Shown here piece after piece: positions 10,341-20,619 of a DNA stretch of 64,000 nt (position 1 is its first letter; every line of letters begins with the position of its first letter). The notes below the pieces were generated by a model. The model was not told the DNA's origin. It did no database searches and worked only from the letters and a program-made list of their open reading frames with translations. The translations under genes were made by a program, and so were the position numbers. Source of the DNA: Rhinopithecus roxellana (Eukaryota > Chordata > Mammalia > Primates > Cercopithecidae); NCBI RefSeq assembly GCF_007565055.1, contig NC_044558.1, positions 78,021,444-78,085,443 on the forward strand. Reading direction: 5' to 3'.

Positions 10341-12424
10341 TCACTCACTAGTGGGAGTTCTCACTCTCATCCTCATATCTAGATCTTCCTGTGAGACAGA
10401 TCGATAGTGATTCATGTAATACACTTGTGCTGAGGTCTTTTGATGAACTAAGGTAGTAACAAAACCTTTTAGTAACTGGAGAAATATGCATAACATACAG
10501 AGGAGTAACATGCAGGTTCCTAACACTATTATTATTCCTATTATAAGAATTTTAAATCCTCCTAAGAGCTGGAAATCATTTTCCAAACAGCGATCCAGGA
10601 TCAAATCCATGCCAAACCTGCACGGGCATATGTGCCAGCTTTGTCATGTCTATATTTTCGACTACTTGTCTTTGATCATCTATTTGCAGACAGTAATTGG
10701 TCAAGTTGAATTTTTCAGACTCCTTCTTCAGCTGTCAGCAAATAGTCTTAAGGCCAATCTATTCTGATAGATGGCATTTCTCATTTGGGTTTCCTGCCAG
10801 GCTAAAAGAGTCAAAGCTCTGCCAGTTTCATTAGTGATTATTTCTAAGATGGCCTATAACCGTATGACCCAGTTGAGCATGTAGATGGGGGTTTGGTATC
10901 CCCATGAGCCGTTTTGTGTCCATGTGGCAGGCCTATAGTACTGAATGATTATTTCGGGGTGTCACTCATCATCTTTCCAATTTCCTATAGCTATGCTTCT
11001 CTTTTCTCAGGAGGCATAGACAGGGAAACCTAGGAGCTCACCATTTTTTTACAGGCAGTAGGAAAAAGCATGACTTAATGGTGCCAATGACACAACGACC
11101 TGCCCATTGGTCAGGCAACTCGGTGTAGGCTCTGTGTCCACATATCCTGTATAGTCCAGCGGGAGCCATCCAGTCTCATTAAGATTCTGGATGGGCCCAA
11201 ACAGCCTGTAACTTGGGAAATTTGCTGAATGGACTCTTTTCAGTGCAGTTGAGACCCCACCAGGTGACTGTCCCTGTCGTGCTGTTATACAGCTTTTGTT
11301 CTAGGCAATCGAGCCTTCCCACGGGGATGGTGAAGTCCTTCCCCTCTCTACCTGTGCAGTATTGTCCAATAATCGAGGTTTTCAAGACCCAGAAGTTGCT
11401 AGTTTGGGCCTTCGGTACCAGAATTATGTCAGGAACTGGATCAGTAGTTGCCAATTCTCAGGCTTCCAAAGGCCATCGGTCTCCTATAGTGGTTCCCCCA
11501 TATTCATAACAGGAAGTAACACTGAGGGAACGAGCTACATTTTCTGCTGGAGAAACAAGTTCTTTGTCTCCTTTTTTCCTTTTTTGGAAGCTCTGGTGCT
11601 GACAGATTCAGCTCATCATAAAAGGTCTGAAACACTGGTTTGGGAGAGCGCCTGTGGACCTGCCCTTGGACTAAAATATTTACTCAGGGATCCCATCCGG
11701 TTCCATTGATGCCTAGAGTTACATACTCTCCTGTTTTCCAACGGGGATCAAAGGGATTGGTAATTACTAATTCTTATGGATTACAGTGACCACTAGTGCA
11801 GGAAGAGTCATTCTTTCCTTTTTGAAGGTGGACAGGGTCCTTCTCATCCTTTCTTCAGGTGGCCTAAATGACACAGGACCAGTAACTACATTCATCACTA
11901 CACAGTCCTAATTCATGACAAACATACTTATTTTCTACTGTATAGCTTTTTTCCCAATCTAGAGAGCCACATCTTATTCTATTTCCATATGGGTCACTGT
12001 TGATTGCTGCACAGGTGTCAAATTTTAAGATAATTTGCTTGGGGACCTCTTTTTCTTCTGTTCTAGTTATTACTTTACTCATATCGGCTTTTCTCCAGTT
12101 GCCAGTCCTCAACCATATTTCAAACACTGTGGCCATGGGGGGTTCAGATGGATCATAACAAACAGTAGGTTTTCCATCTTCTGGACTGCATCCCTTATAC
12201 TGGGTGTCATTATATAAACAAGTTCCTTTTAGAGTTCCTGTGTATTCATAGTAACTATAAAACAGAAAGACTGTTTTAACCTTTTGCCGTACCTCCATAA
12301 CTTGATGCACATGCTGGGAACAGTCCTTATTCTGAGGAAGGTCAGTTGAAGTCCTTACTGTACAAGTCCAAAGTTTAAGGAAAATGAGTCCCAGGATGAA
12401 TTTCCTCATGCTTCGGCCATGCAT
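10341..12424 (-). pseudogene. env remnant of HERV-E-type provirus
   Basis: Envelope glycoprotein gene, broken. The first frame (12424 to 11864, 186 codons) begins with a charged start and a hydrophobic signal segment at about residues 8-22 (FILGLIFLKLW). It continues as surface subunit with paired cysteines, the ERV3/HERV-E-like motif VCYDPSEPP, and an NDT glycosylation site. It ends at a stop where the related family would be expected to carry on. Surface-subunit sequence resumes at 11454-11179, with NST and NCT sites, and the transmembrane-subunit heptad region appears near 10750-10860 (QMRNAIYQNRLAL). The last frame (10610-10341) holds one membrane span (IIGIIIVLGTCMLLLCML) and the cytoplasmic tail, ending just before the polypurine tract. 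Several frame changes lie between 10610 and 11860. No functional envelope can be made. Confidence 0.88.
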
Positions 12425-12431
12425 GGACCAG

Positions 12432-13545
12432 TCACCTTCCAGGTGTGACTGGAGCAGGGCTTGTCGTCATCTTCAAAGTCACTTTGCAGGGGTTGTACCG
12501 GCTTGATCGCGCCTCCCAGGTCTCAGGTGCTGCAGGTTTTACACAGCTGTGGTGGATCCAGGCTGGGATTCCCTCTACCTTTACGGCTGTGGGAGTGGTC
12601 AAGACAATGGTCTGGGGTCTTTCCACTGTGGCTGCAAGGGGGCTACGTTCCAATCCTTGATCCACACCTGATCACCTGGGGAGAAAGGGTGAACTGGGGA
12701 GAGTAAGCTGACAGGGCACCTCTCACTTACGCAGGCTGAAATTGTTTGTGTAATATTCCCTAAAGCCTCTGGCTATCGCTGTAACTCAATTTCACCTAGC
12801 TCTTGAGGAGTGCCTGGGCATCCCTGTAGTATGGGAGGGGGCCTATGATATAATATTTCATAAGGGGAATATCCTGTTCTTTTAGAAGGGGTACATCTAA
12901 TCTTAAACAATACCATAGGGAGAGCTTGTACCCACTTTAGTCCTGTTTCTTGACACATTTTCCCTGAACTATTTTTGATAGTCCGATTCATCCGCTCCAC
13001 CTTTCCGGAACTTTGTGGTAGGTAGGTGATATGTAGTTTCCATGATCCCCAATACTGTTGCTATCCTCTGTACCAAGTCAGCCACAAACGCCGGACTGCT
13101 GTCCATGCCCAATTCGTAAGGGCAGTCAAACCTAGGAATGAGATCTCAGAGAAACACACGGGTTACTTCATGAGCTTTCTCAGTTCGTGTTGGATAGGCC
13201 TCCACCCACCTAGAGTATGTACACACTAGAACTAGCAAATACTTGTTAACCTCCACATTTGGGCATCTCGGTGACGTCTACTTGGAGATCTTCAAAGGGC
13301 ACTGCTCCATAAGCCTGTATTCTGGGCAGGACGGCTGGACCTTGCCTAGCATTGTGCTGCCAGCAGGGGACATACTGCTGTGCCACTGTTTTGGCAAGGG
13401 CTGACAGATGTGAGATATAGAAGTACCAGCCTAACAACTCTTCAAGTGACTCTTGGTCTAGGTGGGTAGTCTCATGCAAGCCAGTACAATTGCAGCTCCT
13501 AGCAGCTGTGGCATGGCTATTCTTCCGTCCGATAACCGGATCCAT
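12432..13545 (-). pseudogene. pol remnant: integrase region
   Basis: Integrase would join viral DNA into the host chromosome. The frame at 13545-13246 carries the N-terminal zinc-binding region (HETTH, then PCWQHN, in which the second cysteine of the expected CxxC is not seen). It also carries the start of the catalytic core, DLQVDVTE, with the first acidic residue. After a break at 13000-13245, the frame at 13000-12773 continues with ERMNRTIK, near the third catalytic position, and the conserved GYSPYEILY. A C-terminal domain piece follows at 12665-12432. The pieces are in different frames and are separated by stops. Confidence 0.87.
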
Positions 13546-14095
13546 CCCTCTTTTATCACTTGTCCTCCCTCTGCCTGGTGAAAGTCTTTCTCTTCTTTAG
13601 AGTAAGTAGGCACAAGGTCAGGTGTCTGAGGGAGCAGGGGGTCTGTGACTAACACCCAGTAGGGGATGGATGCTGCCTTTGGAGCCTCTGAGTCAGCTTG
13701 GGAGTTTCCCAAGGCAAGCGAGGTGGAAACTCGCTGGTGTCCTCTGCAGTGCATGGCTGCCACCCTTTGGGGCTCCCACACTGCCTCTAATAATTGCAAG
13801 ATCTCTTGCCGATACTTTATGTCTTTTCCCTCAGGATTCAACAGGCCTTTTTCCTTATATAATGCCCCAGGCACTTGGAGGGTTAAAAAGGCATACGGAG
13901 AGTTGGTGTAAATGTTTACAGTCTTACCTTCACTTAGCTCTAAGGCCTGAATTAAAGCAATGAGTTTGGCCTTCTGGGCTGAAGTGCCCTGGGGCAACGA
14001 TTTGGCTTCAATGACAGTGTCCAGGGTTACCACTGCATATGCTACACACCTCTCTCCTCGTGGGTTGACGAAGCTGCTCCCGTCCACGTACAGCT
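13530..14095 (-). pseudogene. pol remnant: RNase H domain
   Basis: RNase H would degrade RNA in the RNA-DNA hybrid. The frame (14087-13458) starts at DGSSFV and reads through the whole domain to GNSQAD, then into the linker before integrase. Gammaretroviral RNase H uses four acidic residues. Here the first (DGSS) and last (QAD) are present. The second lies in SAQKAKL, where glutamate is expected but lysine is seen. The third lies in YTNS, where aspartate is expected but asparagine is seen. The domain would be inactive even if translated. Confidence 0.87.
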
Positions 14096-14105
14096 CCCAG
14101 TCTAT

Positions 14106-15560
14106 TTATGTCCAAGGATGGTCTCGGAGGTCGGGCCTGCTAGAATAAACTGAGTCCAACACCTCTACACAGTTATGTTCAACTGGGCTCTCTGATACCA
14201 GGAGCAAGGTGGTGGGGTTCAGGGTGTTGCAAACTTCAATGGTTATGTGGGGATTCTCACAGGGCAAGCTTTCGTATCTAGTTGGTCTAGCATTCGTTAG
14301 CCAATGATGTCCTTTGGTATTCATTAAAGTCACCACAGCATGGGGGGCCTTTATAATTAGGTTTTGCCCAAGAGTTAGCTTATCCGCTTCTTGTGCTAAC
14401 AGGGCTGTCGCTGCCAAGGCCCTCAAACATGGGGGCCAGCCCTTAAAAACCCCATCTAGTTGTTTAGAGTGGTAGGCCACTGGCCTTGACCAGGGCCCCA
14501 CAGTCTGGGTCAAAACTCCAACCACCCTTTTTTCTCTCTCTGACACATATAGTGTAAAAGGTTTTGTCAGGTCAGGGAGCACCAGGTCTGGGGCCAACAT
14601 GAGTTTCTCTTTCAACTCATGAAAAGCTTATTGCTGTTGGGACCCCCATTTGAAAGGTTCCTTGTCTCCCCCCATTGTGACTCTCTACAGGGGCTTAGGC
14701 AATACTGCAAAGTTTGGAATCCACAACCTGCAGAACCCTACAGCTCCTAAAAATTCTCTCATCTGTCTTCTGGTCTTAGGCTCCGGCAGGTTGCAGATGA
14801 CTTGCTTTCTTTCTGATCCCAGGCTGCACTCTCCCTGTCAGATAGTAAATCCCAGGTAACATACCTGCTGTTTGCAGAACTGAGCTTTCTTCTTGGGCAC
14901 CTTATACCCACAGTCCTCTAAGTGCTGGAGCAGGGTATCTGTTCCCTTGGCTTACCCAGCTGCCATGGGGTATCCCAGCAGGAGGTCGTCGACGTACTGG
15001 AGCAGCGTGCAGCCTAGGTCTTGGGTGGTCTCGAGCCAGTGCCTCCCCGAAGATGGTGGGGGAGTTCTTGAACCCTTGGGAGAGCCGGGTCGAAGTGTAC
15101 TGAGTGGTGACACCTGACCCCGGATCCTCCCACTGAAAGACAAACAGTTTTTGGCTCTCAGGGGCTAGTCTGATGCTAAAGAAAGCATCTTTCAAGTCCA
15201 AGCAGGTGAACCTGCTGTCCTCAGCTGGAAGCAACCCCAACAACGTGTATGGGTTAAGTACTGTTGGGTGCAAAGACACTGTAGCTTGGCTGACCAAGCG
15301 CAAACCCTGTACTGGCCTGTGGTCCTTGGTACCTGGCTTGTGAACAGATAGGAGGGGAGTGTTCCATGGAGACTGACAAGGGAGTGTAATTCCAAAGGCC
15401 TTCAGGGCCTTGAGATGGACCTGGATGCCCTCAAGGGCTTCTCTGGGAACTGGGTACTGGTTTTGCCTGACTGGTTGGGACCCAGGGTTAACTTCTGTGA
15501 GTACTGGGGCTTGGTGGACTGCCAACCCTGGAAGGTTGTCTTCTGCCCACACCTTTGGCC
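14106..15560 (-). pseudogene. pol remnant: reverse transcriptase
   Basis: Reverse transcriptase copies the RNA genome into DNA. The frame 15552-14902 contains fingers and palm: the motif A region LDLKDAFF and motif B LSQGFKNSP. The catalytic motif C, QYVDDLLLG, is read in a different frame (15143-14952), so a frameshift lies at about 15020-15045. A gap with stops follows from 14616 to 14900. The thumb/connection region, with VAYHSKQLD, is in the frame 14615-14106. The three catalytic aspartates survive as codons but never in one frame. Confidence 0.9.
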
Positions 15561-15741
15561 ACAGCTTAGCCAGGGCTGGTCCTATCTATTGGCCTGGCTC
15601 AGTTAAGAGCAGTCTCCATTCCTCTTCCAGAGAAACCATAAGGGCCATGATGACTCCCATTCCAGGCAAATTTAGCTGTAAAGAGCCCTGCTTTGTAAAA
15701 TAGATAGTGGTTCTCAGCTTGCTGAGTAGGTCTCTTCCCAG

Positions 15742-15990
15742 TTAAGGCAAGGGGCAGTCAGGCATGTACAGGAACTCATAAATTACTTCATGGCCCTCTA
15801 CTGTGCAGCTCCAGGGCAAACAGAAAGCTTGCTTTGCTGAAACCCCTGTGGCTCCGATTATATCAATAATCTTTTTGGATAAGGGGGCAAGCGGGGTGGT
15901 TACTACTGAATGTTCAGCACCAGTATTGACAAGAAACTCAATGTCCTTGCCCCCGATTGTCATCCTGACCATGGGCTCTTTGGGGGCACA
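15742..15990 (-). pseudogene. pro remnant: retroviral aspartic protease
   Basis: The protease would cut the Gag-Pol polyprotein. The frame 15972-15742 keeps the fold signature: FLV-NTGAEHSVV near residues 13-25, then IIGATG and the C-terminal part. The catalytic triad expected in this family is Asp-Thr-Gly. The sequence shows Asn-Thr-Gly, so the catalytic residue is lost through one G-to-A change on the coding strand. About 180 bases to the start of the reverse transcriptase frame are broken by stops. Confidence 0.87.
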
Positions 15991-16089
15991 TGAATCTGGT
16001 CCCCCTCAGTCCAGTAACCCTTCTGCCAGATTGAACAAGGCCCCTTCGTCCTTGTCTGAGGCCTCCTACTCAGAGTCACCTTGTTTCCA

Positions 16090-17715
16090 TTTCAGCTGGG
16101 GGCACTTGTCCTTCTAACGTCCTGTTTCCTTTCAGTAAGCACACTGGTTACGCTGCAAGTGTGGACGGCCAGATGAGTATTTTTCCCGGGGTCCCCCTTT
16201 TCTCGCCCCTTCTGGGGGACCCCTCTAAGAACTGTGGCTACTAGGTTGGCATTTTGCTGGGCTTGGCATTTATTCTCTCTGCGGTTCTCTCTGCGGCTTA
16301 TCACATCTCTTTTCACAAACACCTGGTTGGCTATCTCCACTAACTACGAAGCACTCATGCCTGCAAACCCAGCCTTTTCATGTAGCTTTCTTCTAATGTC
16401 TTCTGCACTTTGACTCCCTAAAGCCATGTGAATCATGTGCCGATTTTCCGGGCTTTCAGGGTCAAAGAGGGTATCCATAAGATAGGCCTCACATAGTCTC
16501 TCACAGAATTGTGCTGGACTCTCTTCTTTTCCCTGAATGTAATGTCTTCTGCACTTTGACTAACTAAAGCCATGTGAATCATGTGCCGATTTTCAGGGCT
16601 TTCAGGGTCAAAGAGGGTATCCATAAGATAGGCCTCACATAGTCTCTCACAGAATTGTGCTGGACTCTCTTCTTTTCCCTGAATGACCTCAGAGACCTTG
16701 TGAATGTTTGTGGCCTTCTGAGCTCCCCTCTTTAATCCTTCCAGGAGAGCTTCCCTGTGCCGGTTTAGCCTTTGCATAACCTGTCTTTCATTTGGGTCCC
16801 ACTGGGGGTCTGTTCCTTGTAACTGGATCCTCACATACTCTTGGGGTTTGGTAATCAGCCGGAACATGTTCCTGTAGCCACTTAGTTGCTGCTTGGAGAA
16901 CCCTTCGCCTTTCATCTATGTGAAAGAGGGACATGAGCAACTGGTGGCAATCAGCCCAAGTCGGGTTGTGGGTCTGGATAACAGTTTGGAGCAAATCAAT
17001 TATAGCTTGAGGCTTTTTAGTATAGGATGGAGTATTGTTTTTCCAGTTGAGGAGATTGGCAGAGGTGAAGGGTAGATACACAGAGGCACCACCATATGCC
17101 CGTCCTCGTCTACCCCAGTATACCATTGCTTTCTCAGGGGCATTTGTATCCCAGTTCTAGGCCTCAAATGGGCTGCCAAGGGAGGGGTTTCTCCCGGGGT
17201 CTCACATCCTTTCTTTTCTACTCTGGGTGGCCTAGGGGTATGTAGGCCTTGTGGAAATTTGGGCGCAGTGGGCTCAGGAGTGGGAGGCCTTCCTTCTTGG
17301 TAAAAGGGCAGGGCCACTGGTGCCGTTTCTTGCCATTAATCCTCTGATGTTGGTTCGGACAGGACTTTAGGAGCCGACTCCCCTCGGTGGGTGGACTGGG
17401 ATTCTTCCTTGGCTGTCTGTCCCTTTGCCACTAGTACTACTGCCTAGTCCTCTTAACCACTGTGGGGGGTCTAAAACCAACTGTAACCAAGTGTCTGTGT
17501 ACGGAAACTTGGTCTGGGTGTCCTTTACCAGTTACCTTATGCCACACCTTTGAAACGAGGGACCTGTCTAGGCTTTCTTCTGATGGCCAACCCACTTCTA
17601 ATACTGGCCAATCTATCTCACACAAGGTCCTAAATTTTCCTGGGGCCATCATAACACCATAATCTCCATTAAAACCTTTTTTGAAATTCTTTAACATAGT
17701 TCCTAATGGAGTGGG
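16090..17715 (-). pseudogene. gag remnant with 146-bp internal duplication
   Basis: Gag would build the virus core. On the minus strand, matrix-type sequence is in the frame 17697-17437 (MLKNFKKGF... WPSEESLD). A proline-rich linker follows at 17317-17130. Capsid is in 17126-16788 (YLPFTSANLLNWKNN, WADCHQLL) and 16915-16433 (EESPAQFCERL). The second half of the capsid is present twice because 16394-16539 repeats as 16540-16685. Since 146 is not a multiple of three, the second pass is in another frame. A nucleocapsid zinc-knuckle remnant lies near 16100-16145. Its second Cys codon is TGA, the His position reads CGT and a Trp position reads TAG. A young Alu interrupts the very start of gag. Confidence 0.88.
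16394..16685 (-). repeat. 146-bp tandem duplication inside gag
   Basis: 'taatgtcttctgcactttga' occurs at 16394 and 16540. The two 146-bp units differ at only about three positions (tgactccct versus tgactaact; ttttccggg versus ttttcaggg). This is far less than the 12% difference between the LTRs, so the duplication is much younger than the insertion or has been homogenised. Confidence 0.96.
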
Positions 17716-17729
17716 CTTACTCTGCGTTT

Positions 17730-18058
17730 CTTTTTTGTTTGTTTGTTTTTGTTTTTTTTTTTATTTTTTTTGAGACGGAGTCTTGCCCTGTTGCCCAGGC
17801 TGGAGTGCAGTGGCTGGATCTCAGCTCACTGCAAGCTCTGCCTCCCAGGTTTACGCCATTCTGCTGCCTCAGCCTCCCGAGTAGCTGGGACTACAGGCGC
17901 CCGCCACCTCGCCCGGCTAGTTTTTTGTATTTTTTTTTTTAAGTAGAGGTGGGGTTTCACCGTGTTAGCCAGGATGGTCTCGATCTCCTGACCTCGTGAT
18001 CCACCCGTCTCAGCCTCCCAAAGTGCTAGGATTACAGGCTTGAGCCACCGCGCCCAGC
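17730..18058 (-). mobile_element. Young cercopithecid-type AluY inserted at start of gag
   Basis: A full-length Alu on the minus strand, tail at the left. It shares the AluY core (GGTCAGGAGATCGAGACCAT). It also has ACTAGCCGGGCGAGGTGG, GGCGTAAACC and GAGATCC ahead of the last GCCACTGC, plus 'ggcttgagccacc' on the plus strand. These are variants I know from Old World monkey AluYR-type elements. A 14-bp target duplication is visible: cttactctgcgttt at 17716 and cttactttgcattt at 18059, two mismatches. The insertion lies within the first codons of gag. Confidence 0.92.
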
Positions 18059-18074
18059 CTTACTTTGCATTTTA

Positions 18075-18545
18075 CCCACCTCCTTCCCAAGACAAGAAAG
18101 AAGAAAAGAACAACACTCATGCCACAAGAGGAGATTCGTGTCGATCACAAGTATTCACTCACTTTCACTGTCCATTCTCCAAACAAGCCAAGCCTAATCA
18201 AAATCAAAACTGAGACCAAAGTGCCAATAAGGGCACACCGTGGGTGATGAGGCCATGCTTCCACTCAAATGGAGTGGGCAAGTTCCCAGGACCGGTCTTA
18301 CCATATTCCAGATGTCAGGACTCCAAGCACTAGTTCTTTCCTGGTATTCAGCCACTGTGGTGATTCTCACAGGGTCTGCCATGCACCACTCTGACGAGGC
18401 ATTCCACCGGGGCAAATACCTACCCAGGAGTGCTCTTAGGATCCATGTCGCTCAGGCTTGCCAGAATCCCCCACAGGGATGCTCTGCAGGGCAGGCTTAA
18501 GCCACCTGAGGGGCTGCCTCGACTGTCCATCAACCACCTCGCTTC
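18075..18545 (-). other. Proviral leader region
   Basis: Untranslated leader between the primer site and gag. It should hold a splice donor and packaging signal, but I cannot point to either with confidence. Open frames on both strands here are incidental. Confidence 0.6.
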
Positions 18546-18560
18546 TCAATCAGGAAACCA
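18546..18560 (-). other. Primer binding site, tRNA-Glu type
   Basis: On the plus strand TCAATCAGGAAACCA ends at 18560, five bases from the LTR. The 3' end of tRNA-Glu(CTC) reads GGTCAGGGAACCA, so the match is near complete with one extra or changed base. Glutamate priming is what gives the HERV-E group its name, which independently supports the family call. Confidence 0.8.
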
Positions 18561-18565
18561 AGAAA

Positions 18566-18979
18566 TGTAGGAGGATGAGCTGCAGACAAAACCCCTCAGA
18601 TACCAGGTTAAAGAAGGAAGAGGCTTTATTCGGCCGGGAGGTCAGCCGACTTGCGTCTCAAGAACTGAGCTCCCTGAAGAGTTCCTGGCCTTTTTAAAAG
18701 CTTACAACCCTGAGCAGTTCATGTGAAAGGGTCATGACAGATTAAGCAAGCATGGGGTATGTGACTATGTCCACATACGTTAGCAGTGGGGGTAAGCAAT
18801 GCAAGTATTTCTCCAAACCACTGTCTGTGATCTATAGATAGCATAAGCAATTAGGGTGGGGGTTAATCTTTACCCTACAGGCCTGGCCAGTGGTGCTGAT
18901 CAGTCTGTTGTTTTTTAGCTTTTACTTCCTCCTTCTCTTCGGAGACAGGAGACAGTAAGAGAAATGGCCTCTCTCCTCA
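18566..18979 (-). repeat. 5' LTR of the HERV-E-type provirus (LTR2-like)
   Basis: It is the mirror of the 3' LTR, about 414 bp with TG...CA ends (TGAGGAGAGAGG at 18979, CTCCTACA at 18566). The TATA-like TTTTAAAAA is at about 18691-18699. AATAAA lies at the reverse of 18625-18630. Differences from the 3' LTR include a 4-bp deletion at about 18679 and many transitions. Confidence 0.9.
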
Positions 18980-19481
18980 TTATCATATATATAATATATA
19001 ATTATATCCTATTACATATAAATGTATGTTATATATAATTATATCCTATTATATATAAAATATATTATATATAATTATATCCTATTATATATAAATATTA
19101 TATATATTAATATATAATGCAAGTGATATATAGGCACATTTATGAGATATTAACTCGCACAATCACACGGTTCTACAATGGGTTGTCTGCAAGCTGAGGA
19201 GCAAGGAGAACCAGTCCGAGTCCCAAAACTGAAGAACTTGGAGTCCAATGTTTGAGAGCAGGAGGCATCCAGCACCGGCTGGGAGACCAGGCCAGTCTAG
19301 CCTTTTCACATTTTTCTTGCTGTTTTACATTCTAGCCATGCTGGCAGCTGATTGGATGGTGGCCATCCAGATTAAGGGTGTATTTTCCTTTCCCAGCTGA
19401 CTGACTGTAATGTTAACCTTTATTGGCAACACCCTCACAGACATATTGAGGATCAATACCAAAGTATTGATAACCATCACA
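18980..19481 (-). repeat. Right inverted flank of the provirus (AT-rich tract and LTR-like element body)
   Basis: Starting at the LTR edge there is an AT-rich tract with three 'attatatcctatta' motifs. At 19110-19135 it passes into 'tatataatgcaagtgatata', then the body of the LTR-like element with 'ttgtctgcaagctgaggagc'. It ends 'gataaccatcaca' at 19481. The same order is met going left from the other LTR on the opposite strand. Element sense is minus. Confidence 0.85.
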
Positions 19482-19504
19482 CTGGACAATCATACAGATT
19501 TCTG

Positions 19505-19600
19505 GACCCAATTTCCCCAAGATTCTGATTCAGATTTTCTGGGACAGGGCCCCAGAATCGGTATTAATGTATAAATCAACAGCTCCTCAGTGGGTAGTCT
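19505..19600 (+). mobile_element. Possible hAT-type DNA transposon fragment
   Basis: 'gattctgattcagattttct' and 'gggccccagaatcggtatta' look like the common old hAT-derived repeat. The fragment is short and diverged. Confidence 0.4.
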
Positions 19601-20344
19601 GAATAGGCCTGAAGAAATTCTACTTGGGACTAAACCCTTCACCAGACACAGTCCATAAAATCACATTTCGCCAAGGAGACTAAGACAAAGTAGTGTCTGA
19701 AATTCAGCAGGCATTCTGAGACAGCCCCAGCCCCGGGAACTGAAGCACTTTCAGGATGTGATTAATGACACCAGGAGAGACACTTTTAATTTGGATTCTT
19801 CAGCAAACTGCATTCTCTGTGATAAATTAATCACGAGGAGAAAGAGAGAGGCATGCAACTCCCCCCAGGGAGCCAAGAGGCTGGCAAGGCAAACTCCACA
19901 GAAAGCTTATTCCAGAACAAGACACACAGTGTTGGGGGAAGGTTCCAGAGAGCCACCCAGAGGAGAGGAGGCCCACGGCACCAGACTCACCTGCATGCCT
20001 GCAGAGCAAAGGGGATGTCTCTGCATCCCACACTATCAAGGTAGCCCCCTTTTCTAATTACACAAGCACTTGGCTCTTGGAGATGCCTAATTTTGGTTTC
20101 TGAAGGATGAAGTGAACTAGAATCATCTTTAAAAAATTAATGTTAGAAAAGCATATCCACTAGGAATACACCTGATAAAGTACTCATTTTAATTCTGAAT
20201 ATTCAGCCTGTGAAGGAGAAACTCTGTGTACCTGTGAACTTTTCCAAATGAACGCCCGGCGACGTCTCTGAGATTTCTTGCCCTTTCTTTGTTCATTCAC
20301 TTCTCTTTTCGTTCTTCTGAGAAAGCTGAACTCTAAACAAATCT
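19601..20344. other. Unannotated stretch
   Basis: I see no gene or named repeat. A 99-codon open frame at 19758-20057 has no recognisable domain. Confidence 0.5.
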
Positions 20345-20520
20345 GTACCGAGAGCGAGAGAGAGAGAGAGATGTATATATATAAAATGTTAAATTTTTAG
20401 ATATAATATAAAATCTAATATATAATGTTAATTTATATGGTTTTTCTGTCAAAGGTATATACGTGTGTGTGTGTATGTATGTGTGTGTATATATTTATAT
20501 ACACATAGATATCTTTTTCT
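20345..20520. repeat. (GA)n, AT-rich and (TG)n simple sequence
   Basis: A short (ga)10 run, an AT-rich block and 'gtgtgtgtgtatgtatgtgt' follow each other. Confidence 0.9.
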
Positions 20521-20619
20521 AAAGTATCAATTTAATATTATTGTATGAAATAATTATTTCGGTTTTCCTAATAGTAGAGCTGCCATGGAGTTATTGTTGT
20601 TGTTGTCATTTACTATATA

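Larger units (their letters stand above)
9903..18979 (-). mobile_element. HERV-E-type endogenous retrovirus (ERV1), full-length, inactive
   Basis: A 9.1-kb provirus lies on the minus strand, in order LTR, primer site, leader, gag, pro, pol, env, polypurine tract, LTR. The LTRs (LTR2-like), the tRNA-Glu primer site and the ERV3/HERV-E-like env place it in the HERV-E group of class I gammaretrovirus-like elements. Hand alignment of the two LTRs gives about 48 differences in about 410 aligned positions, roughly 12%, so it is an old insertion. All genes carry stops or frameshifts. gag additionally holds a 146-bp duplication and a young Alu. The 4 bp beside the LTRs (tttt on the left, tatc on the right) do not match as a target duplication, although both lie in low-complexity AT sequence. 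Related names such as Harlequin share LTR2 and cannot be fully excluded. Confidence 0.88.

Noticed and set aside
9903..18979. Two independent solo LTRs rather than one provirus
   Set aside because: Primer site, gag-pro-pol-env in order and the polypurine tract lie between them in the correct orientation and distance.
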